Shown here piece by piece: positions 39,692 through 48,489 of a stretch of DNA of 64,000 nt. Source of the DNA: JACOND01 sp965202795 (GTDB lineage Bacteria > Bdellovibrionota > Bdellovibrionia > Bdellovibrionales > UBA1609); contig OZ241848.1 of the NCBI GenBank assembly GCA_965202795.1, positions 124,001 through 188,000 of the forward strand, in the 5' to 3' direction. The position numbers were made by a program, and so were the translations under genes. The notes under the pieces were generated by a model. That model was not told the origin of the DNA and made no database searches. It was given only the letters and a program-made list of their open reading frames with translations. The stretch's first letter is position 1, and each line of letters opens with the position of its first letter.

Positions 39692-42142
39692 TTAAAAGGC
39701 GCCCTCCTCTGTGTCAACATTCCCCTCTGTTTCAAAATTTCCCTCTGTTTCAAAATCCCCCTCTGTTTCAAAATAAAGCCTTAACATCCTGCTGTGATGC
39801 TCAAAAATTGTCTGCCCGGGCTTCCAGTATGACGGAGACTTGCTGGATGCCGGAGACCGCGCCTCTGAATCCGCATCACTGCTCCCAAAATCAAACTTCA
39901 AATCTGGAGCTTTCCCGCCCGCTCTGTTTCTTTTTGATCGTTTGGGCCGGAAGATTTTGGAGGTTTTTCGGACAAAGCCCGCCCCCCAGGCTTTGGCCTT
40001 CGCCGCAAGACTCTTCGTTTTGCTTATTATGCTTTTCTCCTCTAAAGTCACATCCTCATCGCCTATGCTTTCCAGGCCTCCAGCATCAGAAGGATCAGCC
40101 GCCGCTGCCGCATCTGATTCGGCGCCGCCAAAAGCGCCGCTGCCGTCATCTTCGCCTGAGGCAAACTCTCCAGCGTCAGGGAGGTCTCCATTTGCGGGGT
40201 CTGAGGCCGGATCTCTGTTTTTGCTGTTCGGAAAAAGCCCCTTTTTTGAGAGATCAGGGGATGAAACTTGATTGCCGTGAAACTCTGGGGGCGAAAAAAC
40301 TGGCTTATCGCTGGCTGAGCCGGCAAGGGCTGAGGAGGGCTGGGCGCTGGCTTTTGATGAGGCCCCGCTGCCGGGGCTTGAAGATCCGCCATAAGATGTG
40401 GAGGAACTCTCCCCTGAATAATATTGCCCTGTGTTTTGTCCTGAGTATTGGCTGTTTTGCCCGGGGTATTGCCCTGCGCTCTGGCCGGGGTATTGATTTT
40501 GATATGGGCTGGCGCCGGCGCCATAGCGCTCTTTGCATATCCGGTTAACAGCCGCAGCCATGTTTGCCCGGTTTGTGTTTGCTGATGCTGTATTTGCCAA
40601 AGCCTGAGGCGCTTGTCTGATGAGGCCGCAGTCTATGATGCGCTCATGGCTGAGATTGTTTGAGAGGCTCAGTTTGTTGTGTGAAAGACGGCTTTTTTTA
40701 TCATGAAAATCCCGGAACGGCTGGCGGTCCTCTTGCCTCAGGCCGGGGAGGTTTGCCGCCGCTGCGGCTTGTTTTCTGTGAAATTTTTCCAGCTCTTCGC
40801 GATACAGATTGCTGACCTCCAAGGCTCTGATCTGGCACTGGGTCGCGTCAGTTTTATCGCTGGCGGCTTTCGCCGTCTGCAGAAAATCGCGAATGCTTTT
40901 GCCTGGGGCAAAGCATTCCTTAAAATGCTCCTGAAACTGTTTCAGCGCCTCCCCGCATTTGTTAACACAGGCCGGTTGTGATTTTTGGCAAAGCTTTTGC
41001 TGCGCATGCGCGGCGGAGGCCAAAGCCTCCTGATAGGCGGCAGAATCCCCTCCGCAGGCTTTTTGAAAGCTGGCGTTCCCTCTGATATGAGAATCCAGCA
41101 ATGATGAAAGCTCCCGGCTGCCGCTGCAGTCCAGGCTTCCGCAGCAGCTTAAGCCAGTTGAAAACCCCTCCCCGCAAATCTCAAAAAGCCCAAGGTAGCC
41201 GCCTGACCCTTCAATATACTGCTCCAAGTCTTCGGCGCAGGCCAGAGACCGCTCATCGCACTGGTTAAGCTCCGCAGCTGCCGCCTTATACTCGTCCAGG
41301 GCTTTGAGATAGCTCTCATGGGCCGCGCTCAGATAAGCGCAGTCTCCCGACAGTTCAGCTGTTCGCTTGAACAAGTCAAAATCGCTGCCGCTTCCCCGGC
41401 AGGGAGAGCTGCTGTCCCGCAGCCAGTCAACATGCGACCCGGCGATGCCAAAGCATTTGTCATGCTCCGTCTTCAGAAGATTAAATTTTATCTCCGCAAG
41501 CTTGGCCAGAGAGACAATATGCGCTTTGCTTTGGTCCCGCTCATGGGTGCTGATAACCTTGCTGATTTCCTTTTGCTTGTATGCCTCCGCCAGATCTGCC
41601 ATGTTAATCTCCTGCCGGAGATTGGCATATTTTGTCTCTATATTCTGCCTGCAGCGGCAGAGGCTTTGGTATATTGCGCGATGAAGGCTCTTGAGGTCGC
41701 CTCCAATACGCATCTTTAACATGTGATCGCCTCCTCTGTTAAGCTTTTGCTCCAAGTGGCCAAGCCTGTCATATAGCCCAAAGACTCTGCCCTTAAGACC
41801 CGGACATGCCTCTTCATTTACCCTTAATATTCTGCAGCCGGCCCCCTCCATCATCTCTTCGGTCCCGCCATAATCATGACACTCAAAAAGAGGTTGCAGC
41901 CTCTGAAACTCCCTCCTGCCGGTCCGGCTGTCTCCTTCGTCGGGCTGCCCCGCAAAATGGCTTGGCTCGCGGGCAGCGGGAGCTTCACTTCCCTCATACC
42001 CTCTGAAAAGGTTATGTCCGCCCCCATAACTAAAAAGCGGGAATAAAATCAAAAAAAGCGGAAAAACCCTCATCGCATAGAGCTTATCGGCCGGCCCCCG
42101 GCGAATCTGAAAAAAATATTTAAAAATCTCAAAATAAGACAT
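39692..42142 (-). CDS. Large secreted Cys-rich protein of unknown function
   Basis: 816 residues from the ATG at 42142, preceded by GGAGG. A later ATG at 42073 would put the hydrophobic signal segment (MRVFPLFLILFPLFS) right at the N-terminus, and is a real alternative. The middle (residues 80-500) is helical and has over 20 cysteines in patterns such as CCGSLDCSG and CVNKCGEAL, pointing to disulfides outside the cytoplasm. Residues 570-620 are Gln/Tyr/Gly/Ser-rich, with repeated QYPGQ and QYSGQ. The C-terminus ends in four F-E-T-E-G-type six-residue repeats. No family recognised. It heads the accessory block and is separated from the next gene by a strong terminator. Confidence 0.7.
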   Translation of the reverse strand: MSYFEIFKYFFQIRRGPADKLYAMRVFPLFLILFPLFSYGGGHNLFRGYEGSEAPAAREPSHFAGQPDEGDSRTGRREFQRLQPLFECHDYGGTEEMMEGAGCRILRVNEEACPGLKGRVFGLYDRLGHLEQKLNRGGDHMLKMRIGGDLKSLHRAIYQSLCRCRQNIETKYANLRQEINMADLAEAYKQKEISKVISTHERDQSKAHIVSLAKLAEIKFNLLKTEHDKCFGIAGSHVDWLRDSSSPCRGSGSDFDLFKRTAELSGDCAYLSAAHESYLKALDEYKAAAAELNQCDERSLACAEDLEQYIEGSGGYLGLFEICGEGFSTGLSCCGSLDCSGSRELSSLLDSHIRGNASFQKACGGDSAAYQEALASAAHAQQKLCQKSQPACVNKCGEALKQFQEHFKECFAPGKSIRDFLQTAKAASDKTDATQCQIRALEVSNLYREELEKFHRKQAAAAANLPGLRQEDRQPFRDFHDKKSRLSHNKLSLSNNLSHERIIDCGLIRQAPQALANTASANTNRANMAAAVNRICKERYGAGASPYQNQYPGQSAGQYPGQNSQYSGQNTGQYYSGESSSTSYGGSSSPGSGASSKASAQPSSALAGSASDKPVFSPPEFHGNQVSSPDLSKKGLFPNSKNRDPASDPANGDLPDAGEFASGEDDGSGAFGGAESDAAAAADPSDAGGLESIGDEDVTLEEKSIISKTKSLAAKAKAWGAGFVRKTSKIFRPKRSKRNRAGGKAPDLKFDFGSSDADSEARSPASSKSPSYWKPGQTIFEHHSRMLRLYFETEGDFETEGNFETEGNVDTEEGAF
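39703..39774 (-). repeat. 18-bp tandem repeat, four units, at the end of the Cys-rich gene
   Basis: Four units of 18 bp (starting 39703, 39721, 39739, 39757) around CCTCTGTTTCAAAAT on the plus strand. On the coding strand they read F-E-T-E-G-N/D three times and V-D-T-E-E-G once. Frame-preserving, so length variation would not break the gene. Confidence 0.95.
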
Positions 42143-42385
42143 TTATATCTAATTTCCTCCCCAGGGAGGGCCCCAGGGAGAGCTGAAATGTTCGCCCCCT
42201 GAAAGGCAGCGCTTTTTATAAAAATACCGCAAAATCAGCAGCCTGCAAAATGAATCTCTGGAAAAACCTGAATTTTCATAAAAATTATATTTTCCCCTGG
42301 GAGCAATGCGGCAAATGTGTCTCAAAATAAGATATCATTCTAAGCCGGCGGGGGGATTTTGAAATTTCCGCCCCCCCTGAAATAT

Positions 42386-42428
42386 AAAAAAAGCGGCCCT
42401 CCAGCGTATTTTGAAGGGCCGCTTTTTT
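42386..42428 (-). terminator. Strong Rho-independent terminator after the 367-residue gene (copy A)
   Basis: An 11-bp near-perfect stem AGCGGCCCTCC / GAAGGGCCGCT flanks a 10-nt loop. A-run on the left and T-run on the right make it work in either direction. It ends the minus-strand transcript of the gene at 42491-43594. An identical copy is at 46448. Confidence 0.9.
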
Positions 42429-42490
42429 GAATTGTCAAAATTTTTTAAAAATCAGGCGGAAGCTGCTTCCGGCTTTTCTCATCGCGCCCC

Positions 42491-43594
42491 CTATTCCACC
42501 AGCCGCTTTCTTGTCTCGATGTGCAAATTGCCCAGCTGGCCTAAAGTCTCCTCGTAATCAGGGCATTTCAGGATGTCATCGCAGCGGCGGGCAGCCTCCC
42601 TCCTCTGCTGATCAAGGGGAATCATCTTCTCCGCTGCCTCCCGCAAAACGCCGCAGTCCCGCATAATATGGTCATAATTAGAGCGGCTCCACAAGTTAGG
42701 GTCATACGGGATTTGTTTGCAGGTTGAAGCCCACCGGAACATTTTTTGAAGGCTGTCCTTGGCTGCTCCTAAATCTTCTGGATGATAGCTGACAGGGCGC
42801 TCTTCACCGGCCGGCCAGGAGAGGGACCTGGCCCGGCGGGAATTGTCATCCTCCACAACAGCCCGAAAGTGCCGGTAAAAATAAAGCAGAGAGATTTCAT
42901 AGGGCGTGAGAAGCTTGATCATCTGGCCCTTTTCGTCCAGCTGCTGAACCATATCCCTGTCATAGGGATAATTAGGGCTGCTGACCATGGCCCAAACCTG
43001 TTCAAATTGCCTGATAACACGCAACAGATTCCTCTGAAAAAACCTGGCTTCACTAAATGTCCCCTCGGTCAAATAATACTTGGCAATCAAAAGAGCCGCA
43101 TAAGGAACGCCCAGTTCCACGGCATTCTCCAGATTATTAAGGCCCAGGCCATCTTTCCCCTCCGCCAGGCGGCACATGCCAGCCTCCACAGAAAGGTTGG
43201 CATAATCGGGGCCGTGGTCTCCTGCCCTTTTATCGCTGGCATCGTGTATGGAAAGCTTTTCATAGATGTACTGCGGCTGGCTGCAGCTTAAATTCCCTCT
43301 CTGGGCAGCCTCAGCGCCATGCAGCGCAATGGCAGCTCCCGCCGCCAGGGCCAAAGCGCCCGCCAAGGCCCCGCGCCGCGCCCCCAAAGGGATTCCCGCC
43401 TTAAACAGCGCTTGACTAAGGCTCCCAGCGGCTTTTCCAAAGCCTCTCCCGGCTTTGCCAAGCTCTCCGCCCGCTTTTTTGCTTAAGCTGCTTTTTCCCG
43501 CAAGATCTGCCTGTTCCACAAGCTTTTTAAGCTTTTTTTGATTCATCAGCGCTGTTTGTTTTACAAACTTTTTTTGTGTTGCAGTTTTTGCCAT
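42491..43594 (-). CDS. Sel1/TPR-like membrane protein of unknown function, copy A
   Basis: 367 residues. The N-terminal 75 residues are strongly basic (Lys/Gly/Ala-rich). A hydrophobic stretch follows (residues ~72-92), so the rest is probably exported or membrane-anchored. Residues 115-200 include helices with Sel1-like spacing (AEGKDGLGLNNLENAVELGVPYAALLIAKYYL). The C-terminal third has Cys pairs and a helix LREAAEKMIPLDQQRREAARRCDDIL. A G-rich Shine-Dalgarno precedes the ATG. A close paralogue lies at 46553, and the HNH gene is immediately upstream on the same strand. Function unknown; the repeated pairing with HNH sequence suggests the two travel together. Confidence 0.75.
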   Translation of the reverse strand: MAKTATQKKFVKQTALMNQKKLKKLVEQADLAGKSSLSKKAGGELGKAGRGFGKAAGSLSQALFKAGIPLGARRGALAGALALAAGAAIALHGAEAAQRGNLSCSQPQYIYEKLSIHDASDKRAGDHGPDYANLSVEAGMCRLAEGKDGLGLNNLENAVELGVPYAALLIAKYYLTEGTFSEARFFQRNLLRVIRQFEQVWAMVSSPNYPYDRDMVQQLDEKGQMIKLLTPYEISLLYFYRHFRAVVEDDNSRRARSLSWPAGEERPVSYHPEDLGAAKDSLQKMFRWASTCKQIPYDPNLWSRSNYDHIMRDCGVLREAAEKMIPLDQQRREAARRCDDILKCPDYEETLGQLGNLHIETRKRLVE

Positions 43595-43617
43595 AACCCC
43601 CTCCCGGCCTTCTCGGC

Positions 43618-43790
43618 CTTTTTATTGGGCCGGCCTCGCAGCCGTTCCCGAACCTCCACAGAGCAGCAAGCTTGTCCAGAGGTTTGTTTATTGGGCCGGC
43701 CTATCGGCCGTTCCCGAACCTCCACAGAGCAGCAAGCTTGTCCAGAGGGTTTGTTTATTGGGACGGCCTCGCGGCTGTTCCCGAACCTCC
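43618..43790 (-). repeat. Three tandem dispersed palindromic repeats (66-67 bp period)
   Basis: Units begin at about 43618, 43684 and 43750 with TTTATTGGGCCGGCC or GGGACGGCC. They continue through GGCCGTTCCCGAACCTCC, CAGAGCAGCAAGCTTGTCC and AGAGG. The third unit stops after CCTCC. They fill most of the 540-bp gap between the 367-residue gene and the HNH gene. Confidence 0.95.
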
Positions 43791-43924
43791 GGCGCCGCCT
43801 GTTTTTTGGCGGCTTTCTCTCAAAACCAAAAGCAGTATATGCCAAAACCCCCGCAAAAGTCAAGAAAAAAACATCAATTTTGGCGCCTTTCCGCTTGATT
43901 CTGCCGCCAACTGTTTAAAATCTG

Positions 43925-43963
43925 AACAGTTTATTGGGACGGCCTCGCGGCTATTTGTTTTCC
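43925..43963 (-). repeat. Further palindromic repeat half-copy and HNH-repeat remnant
   Basis: AGTTTATTGGGACGGCC, then GCGGCTATTTG. It is followed at 43965-44060 by the GCGCTGAGCCTG-type sequence that makes up the Gly-Ser-Ala-Pro repeats of the HNH gene, here outside any gene. No protein is supported in 43595-44134. Confidence 0.7.
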
Positions 43964-44134
43964 TCCAGGCCCAGCGCTGAGCCTGCTGGCTTTCCCTTAG
44001 ATCCCAGAGCTGAACCTGAGCTTTCCCCCTTGTCCCAGCGCCTAAGCCCTCTGTTTTCTCCCCTGATTCTGCCGCTGCCAAGCTCTCCAGTTGTTCAGTT
44101 CAGAAGTTTTTTTTTAAAATCATTTTTTGCCTCT

Positions 44135-46051
44135 TTAAAGGAATCTGCGGGCTGTTTTTTGAGGAAATGTCTGCCGCGCCCGAAACCTGTTATGGCCGGC
44201 GCATAACAATCTCATGTTTTCTTTTGTGGACAGACCCCCTAAAGCGAAAGGCTTTATATGATCCATTTGAATCATATACCGGGATCCGCATCTCCGCCCT
44301 GTTTTTGGATTGACATAAGAGCAGCGGCCCTGATCTCTTGCCCATACAAGCCTTTTGACTTCCGCGGGGATATATCTGCTTCCCCCCGGCAGCCCCGGCG
44401 CGCGCTTGAGCTGCGGAGCAGCGCGCTCCCTCCCAAAAGATCCCGGCGCCGAACCAGTTTGCTGAGCCGGCCTCCCGGCCGTTCCTCCTCGCGGCGGTTT
44501 GTTTTCCTTCGGGCCCGGCGCCGAACCCGCGTTTTTCCCTAACCCAGGCGCCGAGCCTGCTGGCTTTCCCTTAGATCCCAGCGCCGAACCCATTTGTTGA
44601 GCCGGCCTCGCGGCCGTTCCCCTTCGCGGACATTTGGTTTTCTCTGGGCCCGGCGCCGAACCCGCGTTTTTCCCTAACCCAGGCGCCGAGCCTGCTGGCT
44701 TTCCCTTAAATCCCAGCGCTGAACCTGTTTGCTGGGCCGGCCTCGCGGCCGTTCCTTGCTGAGCCGGTCTCCTGATTGTTCCTCCTTGCGGCGGTTTGTT
44801 TTCCTCAGGGCCCGGCGCTGAACCTTTGCTATTCCCAGGGCCTGGCGCTGAGCCTGACTGCGGGCGCAGCCGCAAAGCCTGCGCGGGCGCTTTTATTTTT
44901 GCCCCCAAGCTCCTGTCTGACTGCTCGCTTGCGCTCCTGTCTGACTGCTCGCTTGCGCTCAGCTTTTGAGAAGGCTTTTTGCCGCGCAGGCTGGGATCAT
45001 GCTTTTTTAAGCCTAAATCCAATAAATTCCCCAGCAACTCCCCATAACCCATAGAAGGATTCTTATGGGAAAGCAAAAACTTTAACCGCTCCAGCTTCAC
45101 GCGCGTTTCCCCGTCAATCACAGCTTTCAGCTCAAACCGGCCCTCTCCCAAAAAACGGACCTGATCTTTTTGCAAAAGCCTCTTTGAATCCGGCGCCTCC
45201 TCCAAAAGCAGCCTCTCCGTCTCGCGGGATGAGCAGCCTTCCGCCTTCTCAATCAGCGCCAGCTTTTTCTCCCTCTCCAGAGCCGGGGTTTTTTCCGCCT
45301 CAAAGGCTGACCCCCGCCAAGCCTCCTCAGCCATAAACTGCTTTTGCATGGCGGCGTCAGGGCCTGGCGCGCGATTGCTCTGCGGAGCGGCGCGCTCCCT
45401 CCCAAAAGATCCCAGCGCCGAACCTCCGCTTTTGTCTGGCCCTGGCGCTGAGCCTGACTGCAAGCATCCCTGTTCTGGCGCAAGGGTTTTGTTTTTTTCC
45501 CGCAGCGCTGAGCCTGCGGCGCCTTTCAATTCAAGCTCCCCCCGCTGTTTTATAGACTGAACAGCCAGCCCAGACTCAGAAGATTTTTTTAAATCATTTT
45601 TTAAACGGACAACCTCTTTTTTTTGCTTTTCAAAAAAACTCTGAAGCTGGCTTGCGGCGCAAAGGCTCAGCCGGCCGGATTTAATCTTCTCCAGAGTTTC
45701 CGGCTCATCCCGGCAAAGCCTCATGGCCTTGATGCGGCGGAAGGCCGCCCCTTTGCTGTATCCAAGGCCCCTGACAGCATAGTCAAACAAGCTGGCATAG
45801 CCTTCAGAAAAATACAGCTGCCGGGCCTCAATCTCCCGCAAATGGCGAAAAACCTGAACATGAAGGCTCCGCTCTTTTTGAACCAAAAGCCTTGTCTGGG
45901 AGAGCAGCGCCTGATCGCTAAGCTCTGTGATTTCCGGCATCGTTAAGCGACAGCGAACATTCAAACCAGCTGTCTCTTTTTTATTGCAGGCTTTGCCCCA
46001 ATGCCCGGCGCCTGCGCGCGCCCGCTGAAAACTCTCGTTTTGATTTTGCAT
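44135..46051 (-). CDS. HNH endonuclease with DUF222-like N-terminus and repeat-expanded centre
   Basis: 638 residues. N-terminal residues 38-150 (REIEARQLYFSEGYASLFDYAV, GLGYSKGAAFRRIKAMRL, then LSLCAASQLQSFF) match the helical domain of HNH proteins common in Bdellovibrio-type and myxobacterial genomes. The C-terminal HNH zinc-finger nuclease has Cys577, Cys588, Asp597-His598 (MDHIKPFALGG), Asn612, Cys617 and His620. Between them, about 350 residues are low complexity: G-S-A-P-G blocks, a duplicated 43-residue unit, S-E-Q-S-D-R repeats and four or more palindromic-element segments (G-T-A-A-R-P-A-Q-Q). The start follows GGAG in an AT-rich leader. It may cut DNA; target and role are unknown. 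A truncated copy lies at 48097. Confidence 0.85.
   Translation of the reverse strand: MQNQNESFQRARAGAGHWGKACNKKETAGLNVRCRLTMPEITELSDQALLSQTRLLVQKERSLHVQVFRHLREIEARQLYFSEGYASLFDYAVRGLGYSKGAAFRRIKAMRLCRDEPETLEKIKSGRLSLCAASQLQSFFEKQKKEVVRLKNDLKKSSESGLAVQSIKQRGELELKGAAGSALREKNKTLAPEQGCLQSGSAPGPDKSGGSALGSFGRERAAPQSNRAPGPDAAMQKQFMAEEAWRGSAFEAEKTPALEREKKLALIEKAEGCSSRETERLLLEEAPDSKRLLQKDQVRFLGEGRFELKAVIDGETRVKLERLKFLLSHKNPSMGYGELLGNLLDLGLKKHDPSLRGKKPSQKLSASEQSDRSASEQSDRSLGAKIKAPAQALRLRPQSGSAPGPGNSKGSAPGPEENKPPQGGTIRRPAQQGTAARPAQQTGSALGFKGKPAGSAPGLGKNAGSAPGPEKTKCPRRGTAARPAQQMGSALGSKGKPAGSAPGLGKNAGSAPGPKENKPPRGGTAGRPAQQTGSAPGSFGRERAAPQLKRAPGLPGGSRYIPAEVKRLVWARDQGRCSYVNPKTGRRCGSRYMIQMDHIKPFALGGLSTKENMRLLCAGHNRFRARQTFPQKTARRFL
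44456..44782 (-). repeat. Four palindromic repeat copies inside the HNH gene
   Basis: Copies at 44456-44486, 44591-44620, 44725-44755 and 44756-44782. Each reads GAGCCGG or GGGCCGG, CC, 3 nt, GGCCGTTCC on the plus strand. The first three are spaced about 134 bp apart because they belong to a larger direct repeat that also holds GGCGCCGAGCCTG-type units. In the protein they give A-R-P-A-Q-Q motifs at residues 424-532. Confidence 0.9.
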
Positions 46052-46447
46052 AAACAGTTTCTCCTTTTTTGTTATTATTGTTTTTTTGCGCAGCCCAAAA
46101 ACTTTTCAAAAGCGCAAAAATTATTTGTTTGAATCTTAACAAGTTTTTCTATATTTTTTCAATCTTTATTTTGCTTTTTTTTCTGAAATTTACGCGCCGC
46201 ATTATAACCTTTATGCGGGAGGGCTGAAAAAAGGCTCCGCCCTCTGGAAAAAGCTTTGATAAGGGACTTTGTCTCCGCGAGTGTTTGAGCGCCCGGATCG
46301 GCTGCGGCTTGTCTCTGCAGGGCAAAAAGGCGCTTTGTATAAAAAATTATGTCTTCCCCTGGGAGCAATGCGGCAAATGTGTCTCAAAATAAGATATCAT
46401 TCTAAGCCGGCGGGGGGATTTTGAAATTTCCGCCGCCACTGAAATAT

Positions 46448-46490
46448 AAAAAAAGCGGCCCTCCAGCGTATTTTGAAGGGCCGCTTTTTT
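46448..46490 (-). terminator. Strong Rho-independent terminator after the 367-residue gene (copy B)
   Basis: Identical to the hairpin at 42386: stem AGCGGCCCTCC / GAAGGGCCGCT with flanking A and T runs. It lies between this gene and the start region of the HNH gene downstream on the same strand, so it should insulate the two. Confidence 0.9.
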
Positions 46491-46552
46491 GAATTGTCAA
46501 AATTTTTTAAAAATCAGGCGGAAGCTGCTTCCGGCTTTTCTCATCGCGCCCC

Positions 46553-47656
46553 CTATTCCACCAGCCGCTTTCTTGTCTCGATGTGCAAATTGCCCAGCTG
46601 GCCTAAAATCTCGTCGTAATCCAGGCATTTCAAGATATCATCGCAGTGGCGGGCAGCCTCCATCCTCTGCTGATCAAGGGGAATCATCTTCTCCGCCGCC
46701 TCCCGCAAAACGCCGCAGTCCCGCATAATATGGTCATAATTGGAGCGGCTCCACAAGTTAGGATCATACGGGATTTGCCTGCAGATTGAAGCCCACCGGA
46801 ACATTTTTTGAAGGCTGTCCTTGGCTGCTCCTAAATCTTCTGGATGATAGCTGACAGGGCGCTCTTCACCGGCCGGCCAGGAGGGGGACCTGGCCCGGCG
46901 GGAATTGTCATCCTCCACAACAGCCCGAAAGTGCCGGTAAAAATAAAGCAGAGAGATTTCATAGGCCGTGGTGAGCTTGATCAGCTCGCCCTTTTCATCC
47001 AGCTGCTGAACCATATCCCTGTCGTAGGGATAATTAGGGCTGCTGACCATGGCCCAAACCTGTTCATACCTTTGGATAACATGCAACAGATCTTTCTGAA
47101 AAAACCTGGCATTCTCAAAAGTTCCTTCAGTTTCATAATATATGGCAAGCAGAAAGGCCGCATAAGGAACGCCCAGTTCCACGGCATTCTCCAGGTTATT
47201 GAGGCCCAGGCCATCTTTCCCCTCCGCCAGGCGGCACATGCCAGCCTCCACAGAAAGATTGGCATAATCGGGGCCGTGGTCGCCTGCCCTTTTATCGCTG
47301 GCATCGTGTATGGAAAGCTTTTCATAGATGTACTGCGGCTGGCTGCAGCTTAAATTCCCTCTCTGGGCAGCCTCAGCGCCATGCAGCGCAATGGCAGCTC
47401 CCGCCGCCAGGGCCAAAGCGCCCGCCAAGGCCCCGCGCCGCGCCCCCAAAGGGATTCCCGCCTTAAACAGCGCTTGACTAAGGCTCCCAGCGGCTTTTCC
47501 AAAGCCTCTCCCGGCTTTGCCAGACCCTCCGCCCGCTTTTTTGCTTAAGCTGCTTTTTCCCGCACGATCTGCCTGTTCCACAAGCTTTTTAAGCTTTTTT
47601 TGATTCATCAGCGCTGTTTGTTTTACAAACTTTTTTTGTGTTGCAGTTTTTGCCAT
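46553..47656 (-). CDS. Sel1/TPR-like membrane protein of unknown function, copy B
   Basis: 367 residues, about 93% identical to copy A by my count (some 27 differences). Differences are clustered: about half fall in residues 166-200 (AFLLAIYYETEGTFENARFFQKDLLHVIQRYEQV against ALLIAKYYL in copy A), and others near residue 225. The rest is nearly identical, including DNA far outside the gene. That pattern fits recent duplication followed by a local exchange with a third, diverged copy, or selection on one surface. It has the same start, Shine-Dalgarno and terminator as copy A. Confidence 0.75.
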   Translation of the reverse strand: MAKTATQKKFVKQTALMNQKKLKKLVEQADRAGKSSLSKKAGGGSGKAGRGFGKAAGSLSQALFKAGIPLGARRGALAGALALAAGAAIALHGAEAAQRGNLSCSQPQYIYEKLSIHDASDKRAGDHGPDYANLSVEAGMCRLAEGKDGLGLNNLENAVELGVPYAAFLLAIYYETEGTFENARFFQKDLLHVIQRYEQVWAMVSSPNYPYDRDMVQQLDEKGELIKLTTAYEISLLYFYRHFRAVVEDDNSRRARSPSWPAGEERPVSYHPEDLGAAKDSLQKMFRWASICRQIPYDPNLWSRSNYDHIMRDCGVLREAAEKMIPLDQQRMEAARHCDDILKCLDYDEILGQLGNLHIETRKRLVE

Positions 47657-47679
47657 AACCCCCTCCCGGCCTTCTCGGC

Positions 47680-48106
47680 CTTTTTATTGGGCCGGCCTCG
47701 CAACCGTTCCCGAACCTCCACAGAGCAGCAAGCTTGTCCAGAGGTTTGTTTATTGGGCCGGCCTATCGGCCGTTCCCGAACCTCCACAGAGCAGCAAGCT
47801 TGTCCAGAGGGTTTGTTTATTGGGACGGCCTCGCGGCTGTTCCCGAACCTCCGGCGCCGCCTGTTTTTTGGCGGCTTTCTCTCAAAACCAAAAGCAGTAT
47901 ATGCCAAAACCCCCGCAAAAGTCAAGAAAAAAACATCAATTTTGGCGCCTTTCCGCTTGATTCTGCCGCCAACTGTTTAAAATCTGAACTGTTTGATGGG
48001 CCGGCCTATCGGCCGTTCCCGAACCCCCTCCGAACCTCCACAGAGCAGCAAGCTTGTCCAGAGGAAGGCTGTCTGTCTGGACAGCCGGCCTCGCGGCTAT
48101 TTGTTT
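47680..48106 (-). repeat. Palindromic repeat cluster upstream of copy B
   Basis: Three units at 47680-47852 match those at 43618-43790. An extra full unit at 47989-48064 has an internal CCCCCTCCGAACC duplication. A half copy at 48068-48106 (CTGGACAGCCGGCC, 3 nt, GCGGCTATTTG) follows. The extra unit is absent from copy A, so units are gained or lost within the family. Confidence 0.9.
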
Positions 48107-48489
48107 TCCTCCAGGCCCAGCGCTGAGCCTGCTGGCTTTCCCTTAGATCCCAGCGCCGAACCCGCGTTTTTCCCTGACCCTGGCGCTGAGCCTGACTGCG
48201 GGCGCAGCCGCAAAGCCTGCGCGGGCGCTTTTATTTTTGCCCCCAATCTCCTGTCTGACTGCTCGCTTTCGCCTCTGTCTGACTGTTCGCTTGCGCTCAG
48301 CTTTTGAGAAGGCTTTTTGCCGCGAAGGCTGGGATCATGCTTTTTTAAGCCTAAATCCAATAAATTCCCCAGCAACTCCCCATAACCCATAGAAGGATTC
48401 TTATGGGAAAGCAAAAACTTTAACCGCTCCAGCTTCCCGCGCGTTTCCCCGTCAATCACAGCTTTCAGCTCAAACCGGCCCTCTCCCAA
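48097..48489 (-). pseudogene. Truncated HNH gene fragment (central region only)
   Basis: The 130 readable residues match the middle of the intact HNH protein: GEGRFELKAVIDGETR, LERLKFLLSHKNPSMGYGELLGNLLDLGLKKHDPSL, the S-E-Q-S-D-R repeat, and G-S-A-P-G units. There is no N-terminal domain, no HNH motif and no proper ATG start. It is the duplicate of 44853-45155 and is upstream of the 367-residue copy B, mirroring the gene order of copy A. Confidence 0.9.

Larger units (their letters stand above)
42292..43990 (-). repeat. Segmental duplication, copy A (Sel1-like gene and flanks)
   Basis: Almost identical to 46354-48052 at a constant offset of 4062 bp up to about 43925. Beyond that the copies differ by gain or loss of palindromic repeats. 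The unit holds a 367-residue gene, its terminator, and the upstream palindromic repeat cluster. A second matching block (44853-45155 versus 48191-48493) shows that the duplication once extended into the HNH gene. Confidence 0.95.

Noticed and set aside
39103..40548. 481-codon plus-strand frame
   Set aside because: It is antisense to ugd and the Cys-rich gene, has no domain, and spans the intergenic region; a shadow frame.
46159..46368. 69-codon frame on the minus strand upstream of HNH
   Set aside because: It straddles the end of the duplicated segment and lacks homologous sequence in copy A or a clear start signal.
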